From assembly GCA_023974075.1 (NCBI GenBank), contig CM043788.1:26347480-26411479 (forward strand): DNA of 64,000 nucleotides, in the 5' to 3' direction. Source of the stretch: Chaenocephalus aceratus. Its lineage: Eukaryota; Chordata; Actinopteri; Perciformes; Channichthyidae. How positions within the stretch are numbered: position 1 is the stretch's first letter; each line of letters starts with the position of its first letter. This document shows positions 34,190 to 46,100 of the stretch, piece after piece. Below the pieces are notes generated by a model that saw only the letters and a list, made by a program, of their open reading frames with translations, made no database searches and was not told the origin of the DNA. The position numbers and the translations under genes are program-made.

Positions 34190-37100
34190 TTAGTCCTCCG
34201 ACAGCAGCCGGTGGAAGTGATCCTTCCTCTTCTTCAGCACCTCCCGAAAATCCTCCTAAAAAAATATAACAGGAGATATTTGGCGTGAATGATGAAACCG
34301 GGGAGGAAAGACAACAAACCTGTTGCTGCAGATAACCAGCCGCTTTATTCAACTGACTGAAACATCTAGCAGCTGCACTGATCAGAGGAATACAACTGAG
34401 GGAATAAAAAACACAGGGAAGTCTGAGGTCATAGTAAAACCCTTCTACTACTTTATGGATCAATTCTTCAACATTGCAAATACATTTGATGAATTTAAAC
34501 TTTTCTCTAACAATCTACAAAGTTTGCCGCAACCCTAGACATCTAACACGTCTAGCTGGTAAAACATTTAAACCTTTACTATAATGAAGAATGGGTCATA
34601 CATTTGGAAGTGTCTTGAAAAAATGTGAACCGTTTATAAGATTATTGTCACCTCTTTAAAAAAATATTGTTCTCATAGCAGAAGTTATAAACTTAGTTTT
34701 TCTTTTATCCCTTACCACAGGTGCTTTTTTTATGTGTCCAATAGTCTCAGCTGGGAAGTTTGTTAAAAAGTGTGTCTGTTCAATGTTGCAACAAGTTTGA
34801 AATCATTGATGTAGTAGTGATTATCAGTTATTTTTGCTTGAAATGCAGATCCCTAACTTCAATCCCCCATTCATAGGATCTGAAAAATACTGGTGTGTCA
34901 GTATGAAGAAGGCTTTTGATGTATACATGTAATACGTAATAATCATAAAGCTGATAAGACGGGGTATATGCAGGAGTCCTGAAGTCAAATGTAATACCTT
35001 TTAAGACCCTTTCCATACATTTTAAGACCTCATCGCCACTTGGAGTTCTAACCAGTTACATTGGCGACACACTTTACCTCACATTTACTATATACAGTAT
35101 TGATAGTCCTTCCTCCTTATCTTCCAACGCAAACTTGCATTTCCCCATAACGATGTTGTTTAACAACCGGCGTAAACGGACCTTCGCGCAATCGAGCGTG
35201 CGATGTCCTGTTCAGATGACGTCAAATCCAACGGGATGCCATAAATAAACTACACAGAATCACACTACACTAGGGATCTTAAGATTCACAGATTCGCATC
35301 AGTGCACCGGCATAAACGTTCAAGATGCGAGTGCACCGGTTGAAAGAGTGCACATCGGCTACAGTTTGGGTTGAACTCGCGATGCATCGATTGTAGCGTC
35401 TTTGCATCGGTAAAAAAACGATTCATTCATATAATATCCCCTCATCCAGTCAGCACTCCGCAGAGACGATCTTTGATCTTTGCTTCGCACTACGGAGGCC
35501 GAGAGTCTCAGTTATCAACACACATGGAAGTCGAGGAGAAAGAGAAACACAGAGCACCGAAAGATGGTCAACTTGAAAAATCGCTTTAAAGTACACAAGT
35601 AGTACGAGGAACTTAGCGACGCACATAGAGAGGCGACATGGGGTCTGCGGCTGAAAAGGGAAACCTGAAAGTTAGACAGAGTTAAATCACTCAGTGAGGT
35701 GTTCTGTCAGAGAGAGTGGTGTTTAGTTTACAGCAGCCTGTGACTGCCAATAATAGTTAAATGTCTTCCTTACAATTGTAAGCAGTTATGAAATACCTGT
35801 TTGTGAAAGGTTATTTGTATTCTTTATTGTTCATATAGAAACCACTGCTTTCTGCTCACTGGTGAGTTAGCCTATGGATGAGTGTTCAGCACATCAGGCT
35901 GGCAGCTGTGTGGGCATTGCACTATGGTAGCTGTTATTTTCACATTGTTAATCATGAGCAATGCATCCTTACATTGTTTAACTGTGAGGTGTTATACAAT
36001 TGTACTGTACTCTGGAGAGCTTTTTAAGGTAAAAAAGAAACAGCATAATGGGATGCGCAGTACTAGTAGAGAGAACCAAATATGTAAAGCACTTTTTTGT
36101 TAATTTATGATTTGCTGCATATGAGGAATACAACAAAAATCCTCTGTCGTACCAAATTGAAGTATCATTATTTTGCATCGTGTTGAATCGCATCGTATCG
36201 CATCGTATCGCATAATGTTGAATCAAATCGTATCGCAACAGGGGTGAATCGTATCGCCTGGTGTTTCAAATGCATCGTTAATGTATCGTATCATTGGCAA
36301 CGTATCGAGATGCGCATCGCATCGGCCTCAGTGATGGAGATGCACATCCCTACACGACACACCTACGCAATGATTACATTCAGGCACACTTTAGAATACA
36401 ACCTCTTTGGACAATTTATATACTTATTGAAAACAAGCTACAAAATGTAATACCTTGGAAAATGCCGTTGAATACCCTTCATTTTCGTTACATTTATTTA
36501 TCAACTTTTAATACTTTTTCAGACCCCGCGGACCTGTAAGAGGACAGACTTACCGCTGCAGACATTTTCTCCATGTAGGGGACGAGCTTCTGCAGTTCTC
36601 GGTCCTCTGACTCCCCGGACCAGCTCTTGATGGGTATCGTGTTCATCAGCTGCAAACCACCCACAATTTAAATGAATAAGGTCTTCTATTTCTTTTCACT
36701 CTGATAAAAAAAACAATAATATATAATGTTTTTGATGTTATTCAAAAGACAAGTCTGATGATATTCTACACTCTTCCCTATTGTCTTCAGTTAAAAAAGT
36801 ACTGAGAGACAAACTCCTCTCGTGATTTAGTTTCTCTCATTGGACTTGCAGATTAGAAAAGAAGGTGCATCTCAGCAGCCCTGCCCATTAACAGCAATGG
36901 AAAAGACACAGCATCACATCTGAAATCATAGTGCTTACATGGTACGGGTATGTGTGGGGGGCGTTGTCCAGAACAACCGTCTTGGCGAGATCCCTCCCGA
37001 GAACGCCGAGATCTTTGATGTAGTGTCCGAGGACGCAGGCACAGTCGTCCTGATACAGGCGATGTCTGCAAGAGAATGCATCACGTTTAAAACCCGGTGT

Positions 37101-40100
37101 TATGTCCTTGTCTGCCTCTCTCCCTCCTAGATATTCAGCGGCCACTTTAGGTACATCTATACAATCTAATGCTAAACAGTACAACAATCTTTGCCAAATA
37201 TTCTAAATGCATTTAATGTTCACTTTTCTTGTAAGAGTGCAATAATGCAGACAAGTCAAACACTTTTGAATTATTCAAAAAAAATCTACATTTCCTGGCG
37301 AAAATGTCTGTTACTTAACAGTCAGTGCAAACGTCACCTACAATATCTGAACTGCCTGAGAGCTGAGAATGAAGCAAAACCGCAAAATATTGAACTGCAG
37401 AGCTAAACAACAATCTAAAACTCACTATAAACTCTGGAAAGTTAAGGTGAGAAACAGGTCGCAAAGATAAATATCTGTAGCTTCTACTAGTAGGGACTCA
37501 TCTCACATTGCTCATACTTTTATACGCTGTTTTAATAAAACAATTGGAATAAAGCCACTTTCACTGAGGAGTGGGGCTTGAGGAATATTTAAGGACACTA
37601 ACAAAGTAGGGCAGAATTTCTTTCAGAGTGGGGTTGTTGCACTAACGCCTCTTTCTAAATTTCATGCAGAATTTGGTTTCTCAGAATTCTTGTTACGTGA
37701 GGTTTTGGTCGATTATCTGTTCATCTTTACATCCCTTTTCTAAGAGACATCAGCCACCTGAGTCTAAGAGACATCAACCACCTGAAACCAAAATAAAATG
37801 AATCTCTACGGCCCTCATCGAAAGCGACAGTGTAAGTCAGGGTAGGAGTCAGACCACAAGCAGAATATGTAACGTTTCTGAGCAGATGTCAGAGTCACAG
37901 ACAGGTCAGCCTGAGCGCTGCCGAGCAAAGAGTTTATAAAACACAAGTGGACCCAGATCTTATGGAGACATACCGAAACAGTTTTCTCTGCGGGTCCAGG
38001 ATGTCCAGTATCTTCTCTGCGTATTCCTTCTTTGCACATGTGTAAACAAACATCTGGAACAGAACAGACAGCAGCTGGAACCGATTTCTCACAAACAAGA
38101 ACTCAACAGGGCGTCAAGACCCCACGAAAACAACATTTAGTTAGAATAGAATAGTTTAATGTCATTATACATGTACAATGAGATAAATGCTTCTCCCTTT
38201 CAAGGGTGTTGAGTATACACAGAAAAATAAGATTTCAAAAAAGGTTCAGATTAAAAGTTAAATATGACAAAGTATTCATATAGTACATATAGAAGGGGCT
38301 GTATACGATCTGAAAACATCAGACAAGTAGGAGCGATTTACTGCATATTAAAAACATCATTTAATTCACTCAAAACAAACTCAAGAGCCAAATACACCGA
38401 TCAATGACAAGACAATTTAATATCAAATAACTCATACCTCATAGTTTTTGGCCATGGCCTGCAGAAACTCTTTGACATGTGGTCGTAGGATCATGTAGAC
38501 CTGTTGATAACAAACCAGAGATAATGACAAAATAAACAAATAGGATTACACACATTTCTTATAGGGCTAAACGCACTGAACTGATTTGTCCAATATCCTA
38601 TTCCATCATCAGTCAGTGGGCTTCCAACTCCAAGACGTGCAGCATGTGGTCACCTTGTACTGATGGTCCTGGAAAGCGGTGTTGAAGGTGAACTCTGCTT
38701 CCTCGATCACATTCAGAGAGCTGAACATCAGGGTCTCCTCCTGAAAGAGCACAGATCAATGTGGCTTACATATGGACTTCAGAGGCAGAGCACAAACAAC
38801 TCCGAGTCAGGACAGCAGCGCTCCTGCTAAAAGGTCAGCCCAGCCGACAAAGTCATCTCAACATTCCTGTGGTGTACATCAAAAAATAAATCATAAAAAA
38901 TAGAATCCGGGTGTGACCGCCTCTGTTCTTTGTAGTTACAAACATCTACTGAAATGAGGGGACATAATAATAATAAGATATTTTATTGATTTATAAGTTG
39001 AAGCTCCATGTTTAAAAGGTTTATAGCGCAGTATGCTCAACATAACTATCAAACACGACATACAATAGAAGGAAGGTTCGTATTACCCCAATCTAAATCA
39101 AATATGGGACAGAAAACAGTCATGCACAGAGCCATGGTCAGCTGGAATTCTTTACCTGTCCATATCATTCCATCAATATTTCAAAAAGTAGCTAAAAAAT
39201 AATCTCAGTAATATAAAGTAAAATTGAACTGTGCCTGTGGGTATGTATATATATATATTATTATGTACACGTATTTGTATTTTTTTGTTTGACCTTATGA
39301 TGGCGAAAATTGGATGAAGAGCCGTTTTGTTTTATGTATGTTTATGTATGTTTTGTGTGTGTGTGTGAGAACCCCAAGAAGAATAGCCAATGCTCATGCT
39401 AATAAAAAAATCCTAAAAATCCTAAAAAAAAAAAAAACCCACAAAGACATTTTTTTAAGCTCCAGAGGATTAAACTCACCAGGTCGACCACCAGCGTGGC
39501 CTCGGGGGTGCTCCTGGTCTTGGGGGGAATATCTGTGATTTGTGGACGGGAATGTTGCGACTGCGACGGTATGTTTTTGACGAATGTGGAGCTGGAAAAT
39601 AAAACAACACTCTTAGAAATGGAAAAATGTTAATAATTACATTGAAATGTACGTTATGTTGGACAGAGGCTTTGTACGTACGGACTGAAGATTTCCTCAT
39701 CCTCTTCTCCAGACAAGAGGTCAATTGAGCCAAATCCAAACACACCTTGTTCTGGGCTCATCAGCACGTCCCCAGAACCGTCACATTTCACGTCTGGAAG
39801 GAAAATAAAATTCAGAGCTTGAGAGTTCAGTTCTTTTCATCGTTAAGCAATCTATACCAACTCCGACTGTCAGCTCACCACAAGGTCCTTCTTATTTGAT
39901 ACACCCCGGGTGGGAATTTACCACAAGTCACCAGAAAGACATTGGTACATTCATGCTGCGGTTCTTAAGCAAGTTTATTCCACCAGGCACTTTCATCATA
40001 CGAAAAGAAGAAAAAAAACGTTGAAGGAATGGCTTGATCTTTTCCACAATTAATGAAAAGGGACAATAACATGTGTACTGTTTAATATAAGTATGTTTAC

Positions 40101-43100
40101 TGTATCCGTTGATGGCCCTACAGTCTCTAAAGAATAGAGAATTGCAGAGTCAGCGCATGTACTCACTCTCTTTAGTGGGTGTGAGGAAACGCACAATGGG
40201 CGAGTATATGTTTCTGGACGTTGTGTTGCGAGGCGACACTGGGTCGATCTCTGACAGAATGCGCTCACGTTGCATGATGGGCCTGATGGGAGTCTTGAAG
40301 GCCAAATCTAGTAAACAAAATCAGACAGTCAGAAAATATAAAAGGGAGAAGGGGCAGTGCAAGGAATACATCCTCAGGAATGAACAACATTATAAAAAGT
40401 ATCCTTGGAAAAGCTTGAAGCTGCCATTCATACCAGATTCTCCATCATCGACCGCGATAGCTCTCTTCCTCAGCCGACCACGAAGCAGCGGTCGCCTTGT
40501 GATTGGTGGGATTTGGTCATATGAGTATTGGGAGTCATTAGCCGAGGTCTCTGTATCCTACACAATAAAAAAAGAGATCAAAAAGTAATTGAAGTGTCAA
40601 TATAACTGTTGAAATAATGAGGGTAATTCACCATTTTACTGCAATTCTCCATAATTAAATGTGTATTATAATCTAAAATACATCCAAATAACTGAAGTGG
40701 CTTTGTGCAACATTATGCATAAAGCCGTAGTCTTTGACACAGACAAACATCAACACTACTAATTGTGCTATCATTCGAATTCAGAAAGACTTTTGTCTTT
40801 CTGAATTCGAATGATAGCACAATTAAGCTAAGCTAAGAGAAAGAAGAGCTGTCGTGTTTAAAAGTTTCTGCCAATGCCAAACAGCTTATTTTTGTTGCTG
40901 ACTCTTGATTGGATGATTGAGGTCTGATGAAACAAGACATATTGGCAATTTAGCTATTTATTCATTTAAGGGCAGTCATGTCAGGCCTTCTGGCTGCCCT
41001 ATGAGACCGGTGGTTGGCTGCGTGAGGTCTGTTCACGCATTCCGGATTGTTTGGGCAGCGAGCCGTCGGCCATATCGTCCTGCAAACCTGTAGAAGACTG
41101 CCTAAGTTTACTAATTGTCTTCTTGGGACTTCCACTTCGCAACCTGTCTCTGACATCCACCGTTATATAAAACGTGGCCTTAAGTTTGCTGGTGGGTTCA
41201 CTCCAAATAATGGTTGGTTGGTTGGTTGGGTTTTTACACCCCTACCCAGGCAAACATGGCATGCAGATTCTTGGAGCAGACACCAAAGAGGCTTCTCAAT
41301 ACTCTAATTTCCCCTCCTCGACTCGGGAACCGAGGAGAGAGGAGCCACAGGGCTCAGTGCTCGTACATATTTTGTTCACATTATATATGCTTCCGTTAGG
41401 CAATATTATAAAGGCATCATTCTGTACATTTTCATTGTTATGCGGATGATACTCAACTATATTTATCAATCAAGCCTGATGAAATTAATCATCTAAATAA
41501 AATTCAAAACTGCCTCAAGGACTTAAAAAACGTGGATGACCTTAAACTTTTTGATGTTAAACACGACCAAAACTGTTATTGTACTTGGCCCGAAGAATCT
41601 ACGAAACAAATTATCTAAAGATATACTAACTATGGATGGCATTAATTCGGCCTCCAGTGAGACTGTAAGGAATCTTGGTGTTATATTTGATCAGGATTTA
41701 TCCTTTAACGCCCACATAAAATCAATTTCATGGACCGCCTACTTCCATCTACGTAACATTGCAAAAATCAGGCATATCTTGCCTCAAAACGATGCAGAGA
41801 AACTAGTCCATGCATTTGTTACTTCAAGGCTGGATTATTGTAACTCCTTATTATCACGGTGTACCAAGAAGTCAGTCAAGTCGCTTCAGCGGATTCAAAA
41901 TGCTGCAGCTCGTGTACTAACCAGAATTAGGAAAAGGGACCACATTACTCCTGTTCTGGCTGACTTACACTGGCTCCCTATAGAACACAGGATAGAATTT
42001 AAAATTCTTCTTCTCGCCTACAAAGCCCATAATGGGCAGGCGCCATCTTACCTTAAATAACTCATTATACCCTATTGTCCTACTAGGGCATTGCGTTCCA
42101 AGAATGCAGGGTTGTTGGTTGTTCCTAGAGTCTCTAAAAGTACAATGGGAGCCAGAGCCTTTTCTTATCAAGCTCCACTTTGTGGAATCAGCTTCCAGTT
42201 TGTGTTCGGGCGGCAGACAACCTATCCGTTTTTAAGAGTGCGCTTAAGACCTTCCTTTTTGATAAAGCTTATAGTTAGGGCTGATCAGATTCAGCCCCTA
42301 GTGTTGCTGATATCGGCTTAGTTTGTCGGGGGACATCTTACTTCTTCCTTCTCTCTGTCTATACCTGTGTACTCTCATGTTCCGATTAACCCAGCTTCCC
42401 CAAATGTCTTTCTTTTTGGTGTCTATATACGCTGGGATCCGGAGTCATGGATGATCCTGCGGTCCTGTGTCCTGCATCGCGAGCCCTGGATCTTGAGTCG
42501 TGGCTGTGGTCCTGGATGGATATCCTCGTGGATTCATAATAATAATAATAATAATAATACATTGCATTTCAAAGCGCTTTTCCAGGTGCTCAAAGACACT
42601 TTACAGTGGTGATAAAACATGATAAAATAGAATTTAAAAGTTATTAGAACAAGATAAAATAACATTTAAAAGTTATTAAAAACAGCAATACAGCATAATT
42701 CACAGATTAAAAGCCAGTCTGAAGAGGTGTGTTTTGGTCAGTGTTTTGAAAGTGGGGGGTCAGTGCAGTCTCTGATGTGTTGTGGGAGGGAGTTCCAGAG
42801 GGTGGGGGCAGCGATGGAGAAGGCTCTGTCCCCCCCAGGTTCGGAGCTTGGTTTTCTTGGGGATAGAGAGGAGGTTCGCTTCTGATGAGCGAAGGCTGCG
42901 GGAAGGGGTGTAGTGGTGGATCAGGTCGGAGAGGTAGGGGGAGCCTGGTTATTGAGAGCTTTGTGTGTTAGCAGAAGGATTTTGAAGTGTATTCGTTGAC
43001 GAACAGGGAGCCAGTGCAGGTTTTGAAGGACGGGGGTGATGTGGTCTCTGGAGCGGGTGTGGGTGAGGAGGCGGGCAGCGCAGTTCTGGATGTATTGTAG

Positions 43101-46100
43101 TTTATTTAGGATTTTGGATGATGAACCATACAGGATACTGTTGCAGTAGTCCAGTCTTGAAGTGACAAATGCGTGGATGAGGGTTTCAGCAGCCGGGAAG
43201 GTGAGTGAGGGACGGAGGCGGGCAATGTTTTTCAGATGGAAGAAGGCGGTCCCGGTGATGTGGTTTGTGTGTTTGTCAAATTTGAGCTGGCTGTCAAAGA
43301 TTACTCCAAGGTTGCGAATGTGAGGAGAGGGGGTTAGAGTGGTGCTGTCAAGAGTGAGGTTGAAGTTCTGAGTGGTGTTGGTGCGGGATGGGGGTCCGAT
43401 TATGATGATATCAGATTTGTCGCTGTTCAGTTGAAGGTAGTTTGTTTGCATCCAGGATTTAATTTCTGAGAGACAGTTGGTGAGTGTGGAGTGAGTTGTG
43501 GCAGTGATGGTTTTTGTGGAGATGTAGAGTTGGATGTCATCAGCGTAGCAGTGATACTGGAGGTTGTGGCGACGGATGATTTTTCCAAGGGGGAGTATAT
43601 AGAGGATGAAGAGGAGGGGACCAAGCACCGAACCCTGGGGGACGCCTTGGTTCAGAGGGGCAGTGGAGGAAGTGCAGTTATTGATGTGGATGAACTGGTG
43701 TCTGTTGGTGAGGTATGATTTCAACCAGGAGAGTGCAGTGTCAGTGATGTTGAGGGATGATTCCAGGCGGGACAGCAGGATGGTGTGGTCGATGGTGTCG
43801 AACGCTGCTGTGAGGTCGAGGAGGATGAGGATGTTGAGATTGCCGGAGTCTGAGGAGAGGAGGAGGTCGTTAGTGATTCTGAGGAGGGCTGTCTCTGTGC
43901 TATGTTTTGTCCGGAATCCTGATTGAAAGGGTTCAAACAGGTTATTGGAGCTGAGGTGGGATTTTAGTTGGAAGGCTACAACACGTTCGAGTAGCTTTGA
44001 TAGGAACGGGAGATTGGAAATGGGCCCGAAGTTGGACATGATGTCATGTGTGAGTCCGGGTTTTTTCAGTATGGGTGTAACAGCAGCCAGTTTGAGTGAG
44101 GGGGGGACTGATCCAGAGCAGAGGGAGGAGTTAATGATTGTGGTTATGAGTTGGGAGATGGGAGGGAGGCATTCCCTGACAAATGTAGTTGGTATGGGGT
44201 CCAGAGTGCAGGTGGAGTTCATTCCGGCCATGAGGGTGGAAAGTTGCATTGGGGTCACAGGGGAGAACCGGGCCAGTGGGGGAGATGGGGAGGGCTGTTG
44301 AGGAGGTCAGGTTTCTGTAGATGCTGTCGATTTTGGACTGAAAGAATTGCACTGTGCGGTTGTGAAGGATGGGGTGGCGTTGTCGCAGGGTTTAAGGAGT
44401 GTGCTGATGGTGGAGAACAGAGCCTTGGGGTTGCTGGAGCCGGAGTGTATCAGTTGTGAGTAGTAGTTGGTCCGGGCTGCTTTGAGCGCATTATTGTACT
44501 GATGTAGGTGGTCGGTGTAGGCATGGAGATGGACTGTTCGAGTGGTTTTCTTATGGAGGCGTTCCAGTTGGCGTTTTTGTGATTTCATTTGGCGGAGTTC
44601 AGGGGTGTACCAGGGAGCTGAATGTGTGAAAGAGACAGTTTTAGTTTTTTGGAGAGCCAGTTCATCAAGGCAGGAGGAGAGGGTGGTGTTGTAGTAGTCC
44701 ACTAGTTGACATGGATTGTCAGGCGGGGGGGGGGGGGGGGGGGGGGGGGAAGGCGGACATCTTGCGGGTGATGCAAGCTGAGAGTGCTGAGGGAGACAGG
44801 GATTCATCTTCCTATTATACACACATGCATTTCCAAACATTTGGACTACCTATGTTGCAGGCGGTTAGAGAAATGAGAATTCCTCTCCTCTGAGCGGTCA
44901 TTTTAAAGAGACGTCCATTAATGTTGACAGGAGGCACAGCAGCCCTCTGTCTGATGGACAGATGTGTTCATGATGACTTATATATTTACTTTTAATTCAT
45001 TGACAGTGCGGTATAATGAGACAATGACAGGCTACAGATGCGGACACACACACACATATATTTATATAAAATATATTCAATTTAAAGTATGAGAGCACTC
45101 TCATAATAACGTAACACAATCAGAGACTGGATATATCCCCCCCCCCCCCCCCCCCTCTCTGGTCGCTGAAATGGGGAATTGAAATTACGGGCCAAAAGTT
45201 GTATTTACAAATATTAAAAGTAAGCATTGGACACTAAACCAACTGAGACCCGTGACCGTCCACCGTCTGTCCAACTACAGCATACAAATTAGGGATGCCA
45301 GCGATTATTCGATACAGTCTCCATAATCGAATATTATTTTTAAAAATCGATTTTATTTATATATATATATTTTTTTTTATGTATTTTTTTTTTTCTTCTG
45401 GCTTAGTTTCAAACAAAATATATATAAATATATATATGCTAATAATAGTAATAGTATTCATAATTGTAAATGGTCATTGGTAACACCACCAGTTTGTTTT
45501 ACTGTAAACTTGGAGGAAGCCTGCGTGCAGAGCAGACTGCTGCTGCAGCACGCTACACACCGACCCCGCCCCCACCCCCCCTCTCCCTCACACGTGCGAC
45601 TAAAGATGAACAAAGCGGCAGGTAAAAAGAGTTCCTCCTCGTGGAACTACTTCGAACTTACAAGTCCAAAGGAAGTTAAATGCAAGCTCTGCGAAAAGAC
45701 GTTGGTCTATCACAGCTCAACCTCAACAATGCGTTCACATTTGAGTGCGAAGCACGCCAAAGAGGTTACAGAGAAAGACGCAGCACAGCCGGCCTGAGTG
45801 ATATATATTTTACACACGGCTCTGCTTTATGCATGGACCTCACAGCTGTTCTCACTGTAAACATCGCAACGCAATGAAAGCAGTTACTAAAATAATATCC
45901 AAGGGATGCATGCAGGGCTGTCATTGGCTAAGATAAGTCCGGCCGTGCGTCAGGCCTCCACCGTTCCCGGAAATGCATCCGTGGAGGACCCATCAGTGTC
46001 TCCTCGGTTAGAGCTCCTCCAGAGAGCCTCCTCGATGCTCGGTCCTCGATGTGCATTTAGAGAAATGAGATGTCCTTCAACATGGCGCGCTGAGATCTAT

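Noticed and set aside
40109..40588. 159-codon plus-strand open frame
   Set aside because: Antisense to ctdspl3-like exons 2 and 3 and the intron between them; the minus-strand exons have correct splice sites and phases.
43491..44459. Plus-strand open frames over the L2 element
   Set aside because: Antisense shadows of the L2 reverse transcriptase, with biased composition from the RT strand.
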